From positions 1 through 64,000 of the forward strand of contig NZ_BOOZ01000006.1 in NCBI RefSeq assembly GCF_016863495.1: 64,000 nt of DNA. The letters run 5' to 3'. A program made the position numbers and the translations under genes. Positions 25,564 to 37,497 of this stretch are shown here, piece after piece (position 1 is the first letter of the stretch; the number at the start of each line of letters is the position of its first letter). The notes under the pieces are model-generated. The model ran no database searches. It was given only the letters and a program-made list of their open reading frames with translations, and was not told the DNA's origin. Origin of the DNA: Micromonospora andamanensis (lineage in GTDB: Bacteria; Actinomycetota; Actinomycetes; Mycobacteriales; Micromonosporaceae).

Positions 25564-27522
25564 TCACGCCAACCACCCCGCCTGTACGGCCAGGAAGGCG
25601 GCCACCACCAGCAACGCGCCGGTCAGGATCGAGGTGGCGTACGACCGGACGAAGCCGGTCTGCAGCCGCCGGAGCCGGCCCGATCCACCGCCGACGCCCG
25701 CGGCCAGTCCGTTGATCAGCCCGTCGATGCCCCGGTTGTCCAGGTAGACGAGCGCCCGGGTGAGGAAGATGCCCGGCTTCTCGAAGACCGCCTCGTTCAC
25801 CGCGTCGGTGTAGAGGTTCTTGCGCGCGGCGGTGACGAGCACCCCGGCCGGCTGCGGCGAGGTCGCCGTGCCGTTGCGGAACAGGAACCAGCCCAGCACC
25901 GCACCGAGCACCGTGACGCCCAGCGACAGCACCACGATCGCCCAGTGCGGCAGCACCGCGTCGTGGTGCGCCTCGGCGGTGCCGAGCCCGGCGGTGGTGG
26001 TCAGCCAGTCCGGCACGGAGGTGGCCAGCAGCCAACCCGCGCCCAACGAACCGATGCCGAGCAGGACCAGCGGGATGGTCATCAACGGCGGGGACTCGTG
26101 CGGGTGCTCGATGTCCTCGGTCCAGCGCTTCGGCCCGTGGAAGGTGAGCACGAACAGCCGGGTCATGTAGAAGGCGGTAAGCGCGGCACCGAGCACCGCC
26201 GCCCCGCCGAACAGCCAGGCCGTCCATCCCTCCCGCTCGAAGGCGGCGGCGATGATCGGCTCCTTGGAGAAGTAGCCGGAGAACGGGAACATGCCGATGA
26301 TGGCCAGCCAGCCCGCGCCGAAGGTGATCCAGGTGATCTTCATGTACTTCGAGAGGCCGCCGAAACGACGGATGTCGACCTGGTCCTTCATGCCGTGCAT
26401 GACCGAGCCGGCGCCGAGGAACATGTTGGCCTTGAAGAAGCCGTGCGCCAGCAGGTGCACGATGGCAAGTGCGTACGCCGCGCCACCCAGTCCGACACCG
26501 AGGAACATGTAGCCAATCTGGCTGACCGTGGACCAGGCCAGCACCCGCTTGATGTCGTCCTTGGCGCACCCGATGATCGCGCCGATCAGCAGGGTCAGCG
26601 CGCCGACGCTCACCACGACCAGCTGCAACGTGGCGTTCGCCGAGAAGATGATGTTGGAGCGGGCGATCAGGTAGACACCTGCGGTGACCATCGTCGCGGC
26701 GTGGATCAGCGCCGACACCGGGGTCGGGCCCTCCATCGCGTCCGGCAACCACGCCTGGAGCGGGAACTGGCCGGACTTGCCGGCCGCGCCGAGCAGCAGC
26801 AGCAGGCCGAGCACCAGCACGGTGCCCCCGGCCAGCGCGCCGATCCCGTTGAACACCTCGTCGTACTGGGTGGTGCCGAGGGTGGCGAACATGATGAAGA
26901 TGGCGATCGCCAGGCCGGCGTCGCCGACCCGGTTCATCAGGAACGCCTTCTTACCGGCGGTGGCGGCGGCCGGCTTGGTGTACCAGAAGGAGATCAGCAG
27001 GTACGACGCCAGACCGACGCCCTCCCAGCCGAAGTACAGCATCACGTAGTTGTTGCCGAGCACCAGCAGCAGCATCGCCGCGATGAACAGGTTGAAGTAC
27101 GCGAAGAACAGTCGGCGGCGCTCATCGTGCGCCATGTACTCGACCGCGTACAGGTGGATCAGGAAACCCACACCGGTGATCAGCAGGACGAAGACCCCGG
27201 CCAGCGGGTCGAACAGCAGACCGAAGTCCACGTGCAGACCGCCGACCGCGATGAAGTCCCAGAGACTCAGCTGGACCGACCGGTTCTCCAGGCCACGCAG
27301 GCCGAGGAAGTAGCTCAGGCCGAGCAGGAAAGCGGCACCGACCGCGGCCACCCCGAGCCAGTGCCCCCAGCGGTCGGCCCGCCGGCCGAGCAGCAGCAGG
27401 ATGGTCGCGCTGACCAGCGGGATGGCCACCAGCAGCCAGACGCTGCTCAGCAGCCCGTCCGCCGTCGCGTACGAGACGGTCTCGGCCGGAGCAGCCTGGG
27501 CGTACGTCATGATTTCGTCCAC
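25564..27522 (-). CDS. nuoL: NADH-quinone oxidoreductase subunit L
   Basis: A 652-residue antiporter-like subunit, the distal proton channel of complex I. The family blocks are present: FFAYFNLFIAAMLLLVLGNN, YFGWEGVGLASYLLISFW with the channel Glu, GKSGQFPLQAWLPDAMEGPTPVSALIHAATMV and DDIKRVLAWSTVSQIGY. The C-terminal part includes the long lateral helix that braces NuoM and NuoN. GTG 27522 has GAGGGG about 7 nt upstream; an internal ATG at 27510 is an alternative. Confidence 0.97.
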   Translation of the reverse strand: MDEIMTYAQAAPAETVSYATADGLLSSVWLLVAIPLVSATILLLLGRRADRWGHWLGVAAVGAAFLLGLSYFLGLRGLENRSVQLSLWDFIAVGGLHVDFGLLFDPLAGVFVLLITGVGFLIHLYAVEYMAHDERRRLFFAYFNLFIAAMLLLVLGNNYVMLYFGWEGVGLASYLLISFWYTKPAAATAGKKAFLMNRVGDAGLAIAIFIMFATLGTTQYDEVFNGIGALAGGTVLVLGLLLLLGAAGKSGQFPLQAWLPDAMEGPTPVSALIHAATMVTAGVYLIARSNIIFSANATLQLVVVSVGALTLLIGAIIGCAKDDIKRVLAWSTVSQIGYMFLGVGLGGAAYALAIVHLLAHGFFKANMFLGAGSVMHGMKDQVDIRRFGGLSKYMKITWITFGAGWLAIIGMFPFSGYFSKEPIIAAAFEREGWTAWLFGGAAVLGAALTAFYMTRLFVLTFHGPKRWTEDIEHPHESPPLMTIPLVLLGIGSLGAGWLLATSVPDWLTTTAGLGTAEAHHDAVLPHWAIVVLSLGVTVLGAVLGWFLFRNGTATSPQPAGVLVTAARKNLYTDAVNEAVFEKPGIFLTRALVYLDNRGIDGLINGLAAGVGGGSGRLRRLQTGFVRSYATSILTGALLVVAAFLAVQAGWLA

Positions 27523-27534
27523 CGGTGGGCCCCT

Positions 27535-27852
27535 CTAGTACTTCAACAGGTTGGCGTCGTCGACGCTGGCGGAGCGTCGGGTGCGGAAGATCGCCATGAT
27601 GATGGCCAACCCGACCACGACCTCGGCCGCCGCCACCACCATCACGAAGAACGCCATGATCTGGCCGTTGAGGTCACCGTTCATCCGGCTGAAGGTGACA
27701 AGCGCCAGGTTGGCCGCGTTGAGCATCAGCTCGACACACATGAACAGCACGATCGCGTTGCGCCGCACCAGCACCCCGGCGGCGCCGATGGTGAACAGCA
27801 CCGCGGCGAGGACCAGGTAGTAGTTCGGCTCGACCGAGAAGAAGTCACTCAT
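27535..27852 (-). CDS. nuoK: NADH-quinone oxidoreductase subunit K
   Basis: A 105-residue three-helix subunit of the complex I membrane arm. Conserved membrane glutamates are visible in [16 protein letters not shown] and [13 protein letters not shown], which take part in the proton path. The ATG overlaps the nuoJ stop by 4 nt, and the length is normal for the family. Confidence 0.96.
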   Translation of the reverse strand: MSDFFSVEPNYYLVLAAVLFTIGAAGVLVRRNAIVLFMCVELMLNAANLALVTFSRMNGDLNGQIMAFFVMVVAAAEVVVGLAIIMAIFRTRRSASVDDANLLKY

Positions 27853-28619
27853 TTCTCAGTGCCCTTCAGCGTGGTCTCCTCGGCGGTCAGCTCCCGCACC
27901 GGCAGGATGTCCGGCGTGCTGCGGTCACTCAGCCGCCCGTCCGGCAGGCGGGCCGGGGTGGCGACCGACGAGGAGGTGGCGAAGACACCCGGGCCGGGCT
28001 TCGGGCCGGGGTAGTTGCCGGGCGCGAAGCGGGCCTTCATGGTGGCCACCTGGTCGCGCTTGTCCTCCTTGCGCCGCTCGACGTGCGCGAGGATCATGCC
28101 GCCGATGGTGGCGGTGATCAGCAGCGCCGCGGTGAGTTCGAAGGCGAAGACGTAGTCGGTGAAGAGCAGCCGGGCGATGCCCTCCACGTTGCCGCCCGCG
28201 TTGGCCTGCTCCAGGCCGACAGGCGTGCTGCCCTGCGTGGCCCGGTAGACCCCACTGCCGAGCAGGCCGGCGAAGCCGAGCCCCAGCCCGATCGCCGCGA
28301 TCCGCTGACCGCGCAGCACCTCGATGAGCGAGTCGGAGGCTTCCCGACCGACAAGCATCAGTACGAACAGGAAGAGCATCATGATCGCGCCGGTGTAGAC
28401 GATGATCTGCACCATGCCGATGAACGGCCCGGCCTGGAGCACGTAGAACACCCCGAGGCTGAGCATGGTCAGCACCAGCCACAGTGCCGAGTGCACCGCG
28501 TTGCGGGCGGCGACCATGCCTATCGCACCGGCCAGCGCGAGCGGAGCGAGGATCCAGAAGGTCACCGCCTCGCCGCCGGAAACCGCACCGGAGGCGGCGA
28601 GCAGCGTCGAGGTGCTCAT
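27849..28619 (-). CDS. nuoJ: NADH-quinone oxidoreductase subunit J
   Basis: A 256-residue membrane subunit with five helices in the first ~185 residues ([42 protein letters not shown] is the family block). The C-terminal ~70 residues are a hydrophilic tail, longer than in proteobacteria but common in actinobacteria. It overlaps nuoI and nuoK by 4 nt each. Confidence 0.95.
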   Translation of the reverse strand: MSTSTLLAASGAVSGGEAVTFWILAPLALAGAIGMVAARNAVHSALWLVLTMLSLGVFYVLQAGPFIGMVQIIVYTGAIMMLFLFVLMLVGREASDSLIEVLRGQRIAAIGLGLGFAGLLGSGVYRATQGSTPVGLEQANAGGNVEGIARLLFTDYVFAFELTAALLITATIGGMILAHVERRKEDKRDQVATMKARFAPGNYPGPKPGPGVFATSSSVATPARLPDGRLSDRSTPDILPVRELTAEETTLKGTEK

Positions 28620-29257
28620 GCCGGGTTCCCCTTCTCCGCCTCGGCCCGCTGCGCGGCCTGCTCGGCACCGGGGAAGGTGACGCCCGGGTGCTCGTCCACC
28701 TGGTAGTGGCCCGGCCCCATCGGCGAGCGCTCCGCCCCGGCGGAGGTGCCCGGGTTGGTGAGGCTGCCGATGTAGTAGTCCTTCTCGCTGTCACCCAGCC
28801 GCATCGGGTGCGGCGGCTGCTCCATCCCCGGCAGCAGCGGCGCCAGCAGCTGCTCCTTGGTGAAGATCAGGTCCTTGCGGTTGTCCCGGGCCAGCTCGTA
28901 CTCGTTGCTCATGGTCAACGAGCGGGTCGGGCACGCCTCGATGCAGAGCCCGCAGAAGATGCAGCGGGCGTAGTTGATCTGGTAGATGCTGGCGTACCGC
29001 TCGCCCGGCGAGAAGCGCTGCTCGTCGGTGTTGTCGCCACCCTCGACGTAGATCGCGTCCGCCGGGCAGGCCCAGGCGCACAACTCGCAGCCGATGCACT
29101 TCTCCAGCCCGTCCGGGTGCCGGTTGAGGATGTGCCGCCCGTGGTAGCGCGGCGCCGGCTTCGGCGGGGTGAACGGGTAGTCGGTGGTGACGACCTTCTT
29201 GAACATGTGCGAGAAGGTGACCCCGAAGCCCTTGAACGTTCCGGTGATCGCGCCCAC
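28616..29257 (-). CDS. nuoI: NADH-quinone oxidoreductase subunit I, 2x[4Fe-4S] ferredoxin
   Basis: A 213-residue peripheral-arm subunit carrying clusters N6a and N6b. Two ferredoxin motifs are clear: [16 protein letters not shown] (about 56) and [16 protein letters not shown] (about 98), each C-x2-C-x2-C-x3-C-P. The C-terminal ~60 residues form a hydrophilic extension. GTG 29257 has AGGAGG 6 nt upstream, overlapping the end of nuoH. Confidence 0.96.
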   Translation of the reverse strand: MGAITGTFKGFGVTFSHMFKKVVTTDYPFTPPKPAPRYHGRHILNRHPDGLEKCIGCELCAWACPADAIYVEGGDNTDEQRFSPGERYASIYQINYARCIFCGLCIEACPTRSLTMSNEYELARDNRKDLIFTKEQLLAPLLPGMEQPPHPMRLGDSEKDYYIGSLTNPGTSAGAERSPMGPGHYQVDEHPGVTFPGAEQAAQRAEAEKGNPA

Positions 29258-29258
29258 G

Positions 29259-30605
29259 TCACACCTCCTCAGAGTCCTGGCCGGCGGGGGCGTTTGCCGG
29301 CTCCCGCTCGGCGACCATGCGCCGGGTGCGCGGGCTCGGTGGTACCTGGAGATCCATCGGGGGCAGCGGGAAGCTGCCCGGCGGCCGGTTGTCGACCTGC
29401 TCGGCGAGGGTCGGCTTCGGTGCCGCCTTGCGGCTCGGCCAGAACAGCGCGGCGAGCAGCACGATGCCGGCCGGGATGCCGATGGCGTACATCCGGCTCT
29501 GGGTGTCCCAGTCGTCGATGGTGCGCAGGCCGGCGAGGATCACGATCCAGACCAGGCTGATCGGGATGAGCACCTTCCAGCCGAAGCGCATCAGCTGGTC
29601 GTACCGCAGCCGGGGCAGCGTGCCGCGCAGCCAGACGAAGACGAAGACCAGCAGGATGACCTTGCCGAAGAACCAGAGCATCGGCCACCAGCCGGAGTTG
29701 GCCCCCGACCAGATGGTGATCGGCCACGGCGCGTGCCAGCCGCCCAGGAAGAGCGTCACGGTGAAGGCCGACATGGTCACCATCGCGACGTACTCGCTGA
29801 GCATGATCAGCGCGAACTTGAGCGAGCTGTACTCGGTCATGAAGCCGGCCACCAGCTCCGACTCCGCCTCCGGCAGGTCGAACGGCGGCCGGTTGGTCTC
29901 GCCGACGATGGAGATGAAGAAGACGATGAAGCTCGGGAAGAGCAGCAGCGCGTACCAGCCCGGCGCCGGGATGTCGACACCGAACAGGCTCAGCTCGGTC
30001 GTACTGCCCTGGGCAGCCACGATCTCACTCGTGGACATCGTGCCGGCGAGCATGAACACCGCCACGATGGACAGGCCCAGCGCCACCTCGTACGAGATCA
30101 GCTGGGCGGCGGACCGCAGGCCGCCGAGCAGCGGGTAGGTCGAGCCGGACGCCCAGCCGGCGAGCACGATGCCGTAGACCGCCATCGACGAGAGAGCGAG
30201 CACCACGAGCACCGCGACCGGCACGTCGGTGACCTGCAACGGCGTCTGGTGGCCGAAGATGCTCACCATCGGGCCGAACGGAATCACCGACAGCGCGGTG
30301 ACCGCGCAGATCACCGAGATGGCCGGGGCGAAGAAGTAGATGACCTTGTCCGCCGACTTCGGGAGGATGTCCTCCTTGAAGGCCATCTTCAGGCCGTCGG
30401 CGAGGGTCTGCAGCAGACCGAACGGACCGAGCTGGTTGGGGCCGGGGCGGACGGCCATCCGCCCCACCACCCGCCGCTCGAACCAGACGCCGAGCAGGGT
30501 GCCGAGCAGGGCCACGACGAAGGCGAAGACGATCTTGCCGAGGATCAGCCACCACGGGTCGTGGCCGAAGTCGCCAAGCGACGGTGCCTGGGCGATGACG
30601 TTCAT
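29259..30605 (-). CDS. nuoH: NADH-quinone oxidoreductase subunit H
   Basis: A 448-residue membrane subunit that helps form the quinone chamber at the junction of the two arms. Typical blocks are [34 protein letters not shown], the acidic loop [22 protein letters not shown] and [22 protein letters not shown]. It has eight to nine helices, then a charged tail of about 60 residues with Pro-rich segments, longer than in E. coli. It overlaps nuoG by 4 nt. Confidence 0.96.
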   Translation of the reverse strand: MNVIAQAPSLGDFGHDPWWLILGKIVFAFVVALLGTLLGVWFERRVVGRMAVRPGPNQLGPFGLLQTLADGLKMAFKEDILPKSADKVIYFFAPAISVICAVTALSVIPFGPMVSIFGHQTPLQVTDVPVAVLVVLALSSMAVYGIVLAGWASGSTYPLLGGLRSAAQLISYEVALGLSIVAVFMLAGTMSTSEIVAAQGSTTELSLFGVDIPAPGWYALLLFPSFIVFFISIVGETNRPPFDLPEAESELVAGFMTEYSSLKFALIMLSEYVAMVTMSAFTVTLFLGGWHAPWPITIWSGANSGWWPMLWFFGKVILLVFVFVWLRGTLPRLRYDQLMRFGWKVLIPISLVWIVILAGLRTIDDWDTQSRMYAIGIPAGIVLLAALFWPSRKAAPKPTLAEQVDNRPPGSFPLPPMDLQVPPSPRTRRMVAEREPANAPAGQDSEEV

Positions 30606-33097
30606 GCGACACCCCCGGAGGAGTTGAGGAGCGGGCCCGGCCGGCCGGCCGCGTCGGCGGCGACCGGCTCCGTCACGCCGGGCGCGGAGATCCGCACCAC
30701 CGCGCCGGAGGTCGCGCCGAGGCTGCGCCGCACGGTCGAGCCGGGCGAGTTGGTGGGTAGCCAGACCACACCGTCCGGCATCTCGGTGATCGCCGCCGGC
30801 AGAGTCAAGGCACCCCGGTCGGTGCCCACCGTGACCGGGTCGCCGTCGGCGACGCCGAGCGCCTCCGCGCTGCCCTTGCCGAGCCGGACCACCGGCGGGC
30901 GGGCGGTGCCACCCAGGTGCTCGTCGCCGTCGGTGAGGCTGCCCAGGTCGACAAGCTGGTGCCAGGTCGCCAGCACCGCCTCGCCAGCACTCGGCTGGGG
31001 CACCGACCCCGGCGCGACAGTGGGGGCGGCCGGGCGGGTCACCCGGGTCACCGGCAGGCTGCCCAGCTCACGCCGGACGGCCAGCACGTCCCCGGTGCCC
31101 AGCCGCACGTCCAACTGGGCGGCGATCGCGTCGAGCACCCGGCCATCGGTCATCGCGGCCGTCTCCAGCACCGCGTCGAACGGGCGCAGCCGGCCCTCCC
31201 AGTCCAGGAAGCTGCCGGCCTTCTCCACCACCGGCGCGACCGGCAGGACCACGTTCGCCCGGCGGGTGACCGCACCGGCCCGCAACTCCAGGCTGACCAG
31301 GAACGGCACCGCGTCCAGGGCCTGCTCGGCCAGGCGCGGGTCGGCCAGGTCGGCCGGATCGACCCCGGCCACCACGAGCGCGCCGAGCTGACCGCCGGCG
31401 GCGGCGGCGAGGATCGCGTCGGTGTCCCGGCCCGCCTGGCTCGGAATCACCCCGGCCGGAATGTCCCACGCCTCGCCCAGCTCGGCCCGGGCCCCGGGCT
31501 CGGTGACCAGACGACCGCCGGGCAGCAGGTTGGGCAGGCAACCGGTGTCGACGGCACCGCGGTCACCCGCGCGCCGCGGCACCCAGGCCAGCTTCGCGCC
31601 GGTACGCGCGGCCACCTCGGCGGCGGCGGAGAGTCCACCCGGGACGGTGGCCAGCCGCTCGCCGACGATCAGGATCGCCCCTTCGGCGCTGAGCGCCTCG
31701 GCGACGGTGGCGTGCTCGGCGAGCACCCCGGCCTCCTCGCCCGGCACCACCCGGGCCAGCTTGGCGCCGAGCTTCTCCAGGCCACGGGTGGCGAACGGGG
31801 CGATCGCGTACACCTTCAGCTTGTTCTTCAGGTACGCCTTGCGCAGCCGCAGGAAGAGGATCGGGCACTCCTCCTCCGGCTCCAGACCGACAAGCACCAC
31901 TGCCGGCGCGTTCTCGACGTCGGTGTAGGTGACGTCGGTGCTGCCGGCGACCGTGCTGGCCAGGAAGTCGGCCTCCTCGCGGGAGACCGGGCGGGCCCGG
32001 AAATCGATGTCGTTCGTGTGCAGCGCGACCCGGGCGAACTTGGCGTACGCGTACGCGTCCTCGACGGTCAGTCGACCGCCGGTGAGCACGCCGGCGCCCT
32101 GGCCGGTGTCCCGGGCGGCCCGCAGGCCCTCGGCGGCGACGCTGAGCGCCTCGCTCCAGGACGCCTCCCGCAGCTCACCGGTGTGCTCGTCGCGGACCAG
32201 CGGGGTGGTGAGCCGGTCGGCGGCGCGGGCGTACTGGAAGCCCCACCGCCCCTTGTCGCAGTTCCACTCCTCGTTGACCTGCGGGTCGTCGCCGGCCAGC
32301 CGGCGCATCACCTTGCCGCGCCGCCAGTCGGTGCGCTGGGCGCAACCGGCTGAGCAGTGCTCGCACACGCTCGGGCTGGAGACCAGGTCGAACGGGCGGG
32401 CGCGGAAGCGGTACTGGGTGCCGGTGAGCGCACCGACCGGGCAGATCTGCACCGTGTTACCGGAGAAGTACGAGTTGAACGGGACGTCGCCGCCCTCGCC
32501 CTCGGTCCCGTAGTCCTCGTCCCGGTAGATGTTGATCTCCTCGGCGGAGGAGCGGTTCATCAGGTCGATGAACTTGTCGCCGGCGATCTCCTCGGAGAAC
32601 CTGGTGCACCGCTGACAGAGCACGCAGCGCTCGCGGTCGAGCAGCACCTGGGTGCTGATCGGCAGCGGCTTCGGGTACTCCCGCTTGTGCTCGTGGAACC
32701 GCGAGTCGGTGCGGCCCGTCGACATCGCCTGGTTCTGCAGCGGGCACTCGCCGCCCTTGTCGCACATCGGGCAGTCGAGCGGGTGGTTCACCAGCAGCAG
32801 CTCCATGATCCCCTCCTGCGCCTTCTTGGCGACCGGGGAGGTGAGCTGGGTACGGACCACCATGCCGTCGGCGACGGTCTGGGTGCAGGAGGCGACGGGC
32901 TTGCGCTGCCCCTCCACCTCCACCAGGCACTGCCGGCAGGCGCCGGCCGGGGCCAGCAGCGGGTGGTCGCAGAACCGGGGGATCTCGGTACCCAGCTGCT
33001 CGGCGACCCGGATCAGCAGCGCCCCCTTCGGGGCGGTGACCTCGACGCCGTCGATGGTGAGGGTGACCGTCTCGGTCGGCTTGGCAACGTCCGTCAT
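30602..33097 (-). CDS. nuoG: NADH-quinone oxidoreductase subunit G
   Basis: An 831-residue iron-sulfur subunit. The N-terminal ferredoxin-like [2Fe-2S] site uses CDHPLL, CRQC and CTQTV (about 38-70), followed by the His-Cys3 [4Fe-4S] site [17 protein letters not shown] (about 106-121), [14 protein letters not shown] and a further CICPVGA-type segment (QICPVGALT), then the molybdopterin-oxidoreductase-like domain starting with CEHCSAGC. That last domain has lost its cofactor in the family. ATG 33097 overlaps the nuoF stop (TAATG). Confidence 0.96.
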   Translation of the reverse strand: MTDVAKPTETVTLTIDGVEVTAPKGALLIRVAEQLGTEIPRFCDHPLLAPAGACRQCLVEVEGQRKPVASCTQTVADGMVVRTQLTSPVAKKAQEGIMELLLVNHPLDCPMCDKGGECPLQNQAMSTGRTDSRFHEHKREYPKPLPISTQVLLDRERCVLCQRCTRFSEEIAGDKFIDLMNRSSAEEINIYRDEDYGTEGEGGDVPFNSYFSGNTVQICPVGALTGTQYRFRARPFDLVSSPSVCEHCSAGCAQRTDWRRGKVMRRLAGDDPQVNEEWNCDKGRWGFQYARAADRLTTPLVRDEHTGELREASWSEALSVAAEGLRAARDTGQGAGVLTGGRLTVEDAYAYAKFARVALHTNDIDFRARPVSREEADFLASTVAGSTDVTYTDVENAPAVVLVGLEPEEECPILFLRLRKAYLKNKLKVYAIAPFATRGLEKLGAKLARVVPGEEAGVLAEHATVAEALSAEGAILIVGERLATVPGGLSAAAEVAARTGAKLAWVPRRAGDRGAVDTGCLPNLLPGGRLVTEPGARAELGEAWDIPAGVIPSQAGRDTDAILAAAAGGQLGALVVAGVDPADLADPRLAEQALDAVPFLVSLELRAGAVTRRANVVLPVAPVVEKAGSFLDWEGRLRPFDAVLETAAMTDGRVLDAIAAQLDVRLGTGDVLAVRRELGSLPVTRVTRPAAPTVAPGSVPQPSAGEAVLATWHQLVDLGSLTDGDEHLGGTARPPVVRLGKGSAEALGVADGDPVTVGTDRGALTLPAAITEMPDGVVWLPTNSPGSTVRRSLGATSGAVVRISAPGVTEPVAADAAGRPGPLLNSSGGVA

Positions 33098-34413
33098 TAG
33101 TGGGCTCCCACCAACTGCTTGTCGGACAACTTCGGCGCGGTCCGTCCCTCGATGTAGTCGAGGTAGTCCTGCTTGAAGTACTTCAGCGACGAGGTCACCG
33201 GGCTGGTGGCACCGTCACCCAGGCCGCAGAACGAACGGCCGAGGATGTTGTCACAGGTGTCGAGCAGGGTGTCCAGGTCGTCCTGAGTGCCCTGGCCGGC
33301 CAGGATGCGCCGGTAGACCCGGACCATCCAGTAGTTGCCCTCCCGGCACGGGGTGCACTTGCCGCACGACTCGTGGTGGTAGAACTCCAGCCACCGGTAG
33401 GTCGCGTAGACCGGGCAGTCCTGGTCGGAGAAGATCTGGGTGGCCGTGGTGCCGAGGATCGAGCCGGCGGCGGCCACCCCCTCGAAGTCCAGCGGCACGT
33501 CCAGGTGCTCTGCGGTGAGCAGCGGGGTCGACGACCCGCCCGGCGTCCAGAACTTCAGGTTGTGACCCGGCTGCATCCCGCCGGCCAGCTCGATCAGCTC
33601 GCGCAGGGTGATGCCGAGGCCGCACTCGTACTGGCCGGGGTTGGCGATCCGGCCGGAGAGCGAGTAGATCATCGGGCCGGCCGACTTCTCGGTGCCCATC
33701 GACTTCCACCAGTCCGCGCCGCCCAGCACGATGTACGGCACGCTGGCGATGGTGCCGACGTTGTTGACCACCGTGGGGCTGGCGTACAGCCCGTGGGTGG
33801 CCGGGAACGGCGGACGCAGCCGGGGCTGACCACGGAAACCCTCAAGGGAGTCCAGCAGCGCCGTCTCCTCCCCGCAGATGTACGCGCCGGCGCCCGAGTG
33901 GACCACCAGGTCCAGGTCGAAGCCCGAACCGAGGATGTCGCGGCCGAGGTAGCCCTTGGCGTACGCCTCGTTCACCGCGTTGCGCAGCCGGCGGGCGGCG
34001 TGCACGGCCTCGCCCCGGATGTAGATGTAGGCCCGGTTGGCCCGGATCGCGTACGAGGCGATGATGACGCCCTCGACGAGCGAGTGCGGGTCGTGGGTCA
34101 TCAGCGGCAGGTCCTTGCAGGTGCCGGGCTCACCCTCGTCGGCGTTGACCACGAGGTAGTGCGGCTTGCCGTCACCCTGCGGGATGAAGCCCCACTTGAG
34201 GCCGGTGGGGAAACCGGCGCCGCCGCGACCGCGCAGCCCGGAGTCCTTCACCAGCTGGATCAGGTCGTCCGGATGCGCCTTGATCGCCTTGCGCAGCGCC
34301 GCGTAGCCGTCCAGCTTCTCGTAGGTGTCGATCCGCCAGGCGTCAGGGGAAAGCCAGCGCTTGGTGAGCACGGGCGTCAACTTGGCCAGGGTCTCCGGCG
34401 CAGGCGTGGTCAC
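33097..34413 (-). CDS. nuoF: NADH-quinone oxidoreductase subunit F, NADH/FMN-binding
   Basis: A 438-residue subunit that oxidises NADH with FMN and passes electrons to cluster N3. The nucleotide-binding motif is [16 protein letters not shown] (about 60), the FMN region includes [31 protein letters not shown] is conserved, and the [4Fe-4S] ligands are [12 protein letters not shown] with a later Cys in FCGLGDG. GTG 34413 overlaps the nuoE stop by 4 nt. Confidence 0.97.
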   Translation of the reverse strand: MTTPAPETLAKLTPVLTKRWLSPDAWRIDTYEKLDGYAALRKAIKAHPDDLIQLVKDSGLRGRGGAGFPTGLKWGFIPQGDGKPHYLVVNADEGEPGTCKDLPLMTHDPHSLVEGVIIASYAIRANRAYIYIRGEAVHAARRLRNAVNEAYAKGYLGRDILGSGFDLDLVVHSGAGAYICGEETALLDSLEGFRGQPRLRPPFPATHGLYASPTVVNNVGTIASVPYIVLGGADWWKSMGTEKSAGPMIYSLSGRIANPGQYECGLGITLRELIELAGGMQPGHNLKFWTPGGSSTPLLTAEHLDVPLDFEGVAAAGSILGTTATQIFSDQDCPVYATYRWLEFYHHESCGKCTPCREGNYWMVRVYRRILAGQGTQDDLDTLLDTCDNILGRSFCGLGDGATSPVTSSLKYFKQDYLDYIEGRTAPKLSDKQLVGAH

Positions 34414-35447
34414 TTCTGAGCCCCCTTGTCGTGCGCGGAGTCCTGACCGCTCGTCGACTCCGCTTCCCTGAGGTTGCGCTCCTGCGCTCCGGTGTCGTCA
34501 CCGGCCGGCTTGGCGTCGCCCGCCGGCTTGTTGGCCGCCACACCGGCGGCCTCGGCGGCCCGGGCGTCGCCCGACGCGGGCGGCTGCCCGTCGACCGGGC
34601 CCTTGGTGCCGGGGGCGTCCGGCACCGCGGTCTTCGCGTCCGGCTGCCGGGTCTCGGCGGTACGCACCTGCGGCGACTTGCGGTCCGGTGCCGCGACGTC
34701 GGGCGCGGTGCTGCCGGTCGGCGCGGCCTTCGCCGGGGTCGCCGGTGCCGGCTTGTCGCCCGCCTTGCCGCTGCGGATCGGGGTGTTCGGGTCGAAGCCC
34801 GGTGCCGAGATGCCGTGCTGCTGGGCCAGCCGCAGACCGCGCAGGGTCGGCTCGCCCGGCACCCCGTCGGCGACGGCACCCTCCCGCTCGTCGGCGAAGC
34901 CGGCGAGCTGGACCGCCATCTCCTTCAGGGTGCAGAGGCGGGCACCACGGCTCGGCGTGGGCCGGCCACCGGCGCGCAGCTCGTCGACCACCCCGACCGC
35001 GCTCTGCGGGTCGACACCGTCGAAGAAGTCGTAGTTGACCGTCATCACCGGGCCGTAGTCGCAGGCGGCCAGGCACTCGGCGTGCTCCAGGGTGACCTTG
35101 CCGTCGGCGGTGGTCTCGTCGTGCCCGACGCCCAGGTGCTCGGCGAGGGTGTCGTAGACCTCCTGGCCACCGAGCACGTTGCACATGGTGTTGGTGCAGA
35201 CACTCACCAGCCAGTCACCCGTCGGCCGGCGCTTGTACATGGTGTAGAAGCTGGCCACCGCGCCGACCTGGGCCTTGTTCAGGCCGAGCACCTCGGCGCA
35301 GAACGCCACGCCGGCCGGGGAGACGTAGCCCTCCTCGGCCTGCACGAGGTGCAGCAACGGCAGCAGGGCCGAGCGGGACCGGTCCGCCGGGTAGCGCGCG
35401 ATGATCTCCCGCGCCCGGGTCCGCGTCTCTTCGGTGAAGACAGTCAC
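34410..35447 (-). CDS. nuoE: NADH-quinone oxidoreductase subunit E with long C-terminal extension
   Basis: A 345-residue subunit. Residues about 1-180 are the thioredoxin-like [2Fe-2S] domain carrying cluster N1a, with ligands in [11 protein letters not shown] and [11 protein letters not shown], the C-x4-C...C-x3-C pattern. E. coli NuoE is 166 residues; here about 165 residues follow, rich in Ala, Pro, Lys, Gly and Asp with no hydrophobic core, so probably disordered. Actinobacterial NuoE proteins often carry such tails, with unknown function. It overlaps nuoD and nuoF by 4 nt. Confidence 0.95.
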   Translation of the reverse strand: MTVFTEETRTRAREIIARYPADRSRSALLPLLHLVQAEEGYVSPAGVAFCAEVLGLNKAQVGAVASFYTMYKRRPTGDWLVSVCTNTMCNVLGGQEVYDTLAEHLGVGHDETTADGKVTLEHAECLAACDYGPVMTVNYDFFDGVDPQSAVGVVDELRAGGRPTPSRGARLCTLKEMAVQLAGFADEREGAVADGVPGEPTLRGLRLAQQHGISAPGFDPNTPIRSGKAGDKPAPATPAKAAPTGSTAPDVAAPDRKSPQVRTAETRQPDAKTAVPDAPGTKGPVDGQPPASGDARAAEAAGVAANKPAGDAKPAGDDTGAQERNLREAESTSGQDSAHDKGAQK

Positions 35448-36769
35448 CGGTCACAACCTCCCATGACGGGGTCCAGCGAGGCGCCGCCGGCGATCACGTC
35501 GGCGATCAGGCCACCCTCGGCCATCGCCGGCAGGGCCTGGAGGTTGACGAAACTCGGCTCCCGGTAGTGCACCCGGTACGGCCGGGTCCCGCCATCGGAG
35601 ACCGCGTGCACGCCCAGCTCGCCGCGCGGCGACTCGACGCCGACGTACACCTGCCCCGGAGGCACCCGGAAGCCCTCCGTCACCAGCTTGAAGTGGTGGA
35701 TCAGGGACTCCATCGACTGGCCCATGATCTTTGCGACGTGCTCCAGCGAGTTGCCCATGCCGTCGACGCCGATGGCCAGCTGCGCCGGCCAGGCGATCTT
35801 CTTGTCAGCCACCATCACCGGCCCCGGCTTGAGCCTGTCGAGTGCCTGCTCGACCAGCTTGAGCGACTCGCGGATCTCCGCGTTGCGAACCAGGTAGCGG
35901 CCCCAGACGTCGCCGTCGGAGTGGGTCGGCACGTCGAACTCGTACGTCTCGTAGCCGCAGTACGGCATCGTCTTGCGCAGGTCCCAGGCCAGCCCGGCCG
36001 AACGCAGCACCGGCCCGGTGACACCGAGCGCCACACAGCCGGTCACGTCCAGCACCGCGACGTTCTGCGTCCGCTCCAGCCAGATCGGCTGCCCGGAGAG
36101 CAGGTCCTCGTACTCCTTGAGCCGCTTCGGCATGAGCTTGAGGAAGTCGCGGATCTTGACGATCGCCTCGTCCGGCACGTCCTGGGCGACCCCGCCCGGC
36201 CGGACGTACGCGTGGTTCATCCGCAGCCCGGTGATCAGCTCGAAGATCTCCAGGATGTACTCGCGCTCCCGGAAGCCGTAGAGCATCATGTTGATCGCGC
36301 CCAGCTCCATCGCCGTGGTGGCCAGCCAGACCAGGTGCGAGGAGATCCGGTTCAGCTCCATCATGAGCACCCGGATGGTGGTGGCCCGCTCGGTGATCTG
36401 CTCCTCGATGCCGAGCAGCTTCTCCACGGCCAGCGAGTACGCCGTCTCGTTGAACAGCGGCGAGAGGTAGTCCATCCGGGTCACGAACGTCGAACCCTGC
36501 ACCCAGTTGCGGTACTCCAGGTTCTTCTCGATACCGGTGTGCAGGTAGCCGACGACCGAGCGGGCCTCCCGGACCGTCTCGCCCTCCAGCTCCAGGATCA
36601 GCCGGAGCACACCGTGCGTGGACGGGTGCTGCGGACCCATGTTGACGACGATCCGACCCTCGTTGATCGGGTCGACGCCGGAGACGACCTCGTCCCAGTC
36701 CCCGCCTGTGACGTTGAAGACGCGGCCCTCGGTGGTCTCGCGCTCGGTGGCGTAGTTGGACGCGCTCAT
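35444..36769 (-). CDS. nuoD: NADH-quinone oxidoreductase subunit D
   Basis: A 441-residue subunit related to [NiFe] hydrogenase large subunits, forming the quinone-reduction site with NuoB and NuoH. Diagnostic are [21 protein letters not shown] (about 44, with quinone-site His), HTGIEK, the ERxx region [17 protein letters not shown], and [25 protein letters not shown] near the C-terminus. The hydrogenase nickel ligands are absent, as expected for the family. Confidence 0.97.
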   Translation of the reverse strand: MSASNYATERETTEGRVFNVTGGDWDEVVSGVDPINEGRIVVNMGPQHPSTHGVLRLILELEGETVREARSVVGYLHTGIEKNLEYRNWVQGSTFVTRMDYLSPLFNETAYSLAVEKLLGIEEQITERATTIRVLMMELNRISSHLVWLATTAMELGAINMMLYGFREREYILEIFELITGLRMNHAYVRPGGVAQDVPDEAIVKIRDFLKLMPKRLKEYEDLLSGQPIWLERTQNVAVLDVTGCVALGVTGPVLRSAGLAWDLRKTMPYCGYETYEFDVPTHSDGDVWGRYLVRNAEIRESLKLVEQALDRLKPGPVMVADKKIAWPAQLAIGVDGMGNSLEHVAKIMGQSMESLIHHFKLVTEGFRVPPGQVYVGVESPRGELGVHAVSDGGTRPYRVHYREPSFVNLQALPAMAEGGLIADVIAGGASLDPVMGGCDR

Positions 36770-37497
36770 TGGTACGACCTCCGCTTGTCGGGCGGCGGGA
36801 TCTCGGCGCCCTTGTACTCCACGGGCACGCCGCCGAGGGGGTAGTCCTTGCGCTGCGGGTGGCCCTCCCAGTCGTCCGGCATGAGGATCCGGGTCAGCGC
36901 CGGGTGGCCGTCGAAGACGACGCCGAACATGTCGTACGTCTCCCGCTCCTGCCAGTCGGCGGTCGGGTAGACGGCTGTGACACTGGGCAGGTGCGGTTCC
37001 TCGACGCTGACCGCGGCCTCCAGCCGGACCTGTCGCCGGTAGGTCATCGAGGTGAGCTGGTAGACGACGTGCAGCCGGCGGGCATCGGCGCCCAGGTAGT
37101 CCACTCCGGACACCGAGGAGCAGAGTTCGAAACGCAGCGCCGGGTCGTCCCGCATCACCTGGCAGACCTCGGCGATCCGCTCCGGGCGGATGTGCAGGGT
37201 CAGCTCGCCCCGGTCGACCACGACCTTCTCGATCGCCTCGCCGAACGCCGGGTACGCCTCCTCCAGCGCGTCCCGGACCTCGTCGAAGTAGCCGCCGTAC
37301 GGTCGCGGTGAGTCCTCGATCGCGCGGTGCTGCCGGACCAGCCCACCGAAACCGGAGACGTCACCGGTGCCCTGGTTGCCGAACATGCCCCGACCTGCGG
37401 GGGCGGCCGGCGGGAACTCGGCGGGCGCGCCACTCGTCGCGCCGGCCGGGGTCACCGGAACCGGTACGCCACCGGTGGTCGGCTTGTCGTCAGTCAC
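36766..37497 (-). CDS. nuoC: NADH-quinone oxidoreductase subunit C
   Basis: A 243-residue 30-kDa-type subunit of the complex I peripheral arm. The signature [40 protein letters not shown] is complete (about 175-215). The N-terminal ~70 residues are Pro/Gly/Ala-rich and not part of the core. GTG 37497 is chosen because it overlaps the nuoB stop by 4 nt, the spacing used across this operon; the open frame upstream of it lies within nuoB. Confidence 0.95.
   Translation of the reverse strand: MTDDKPTTGGVPVPVTPAGATSGAPAEFPPAAPAGRGMFGNQGTGDVSGFGGLVRQHRAIEDSPRPYGGYFDEVRDALEEAYPAFGEAIEKVVVDRGELTLHIRPERIAEVCQVMRDDPALRFELCSSVSGVDYLGADARRLHVVYQLTSMTYRRQVRLEAAVSVEEPHLPSVTAVYPTADWQERETYDMFGVVFDGHPALTRILMPDDWEGHPQRKDYPLGGVPVEYKGAEIPPPDKRRSYQ

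Noticed and set aside
25153..28014. A 953-codon open frame on the plus strand opposite nuoM, nuoL and nuoK
   Set aside because: Composition is dominated by Arg, Gln, Asp and His as expected for antisense frames of membrane-protein genes; no motif or RBS.
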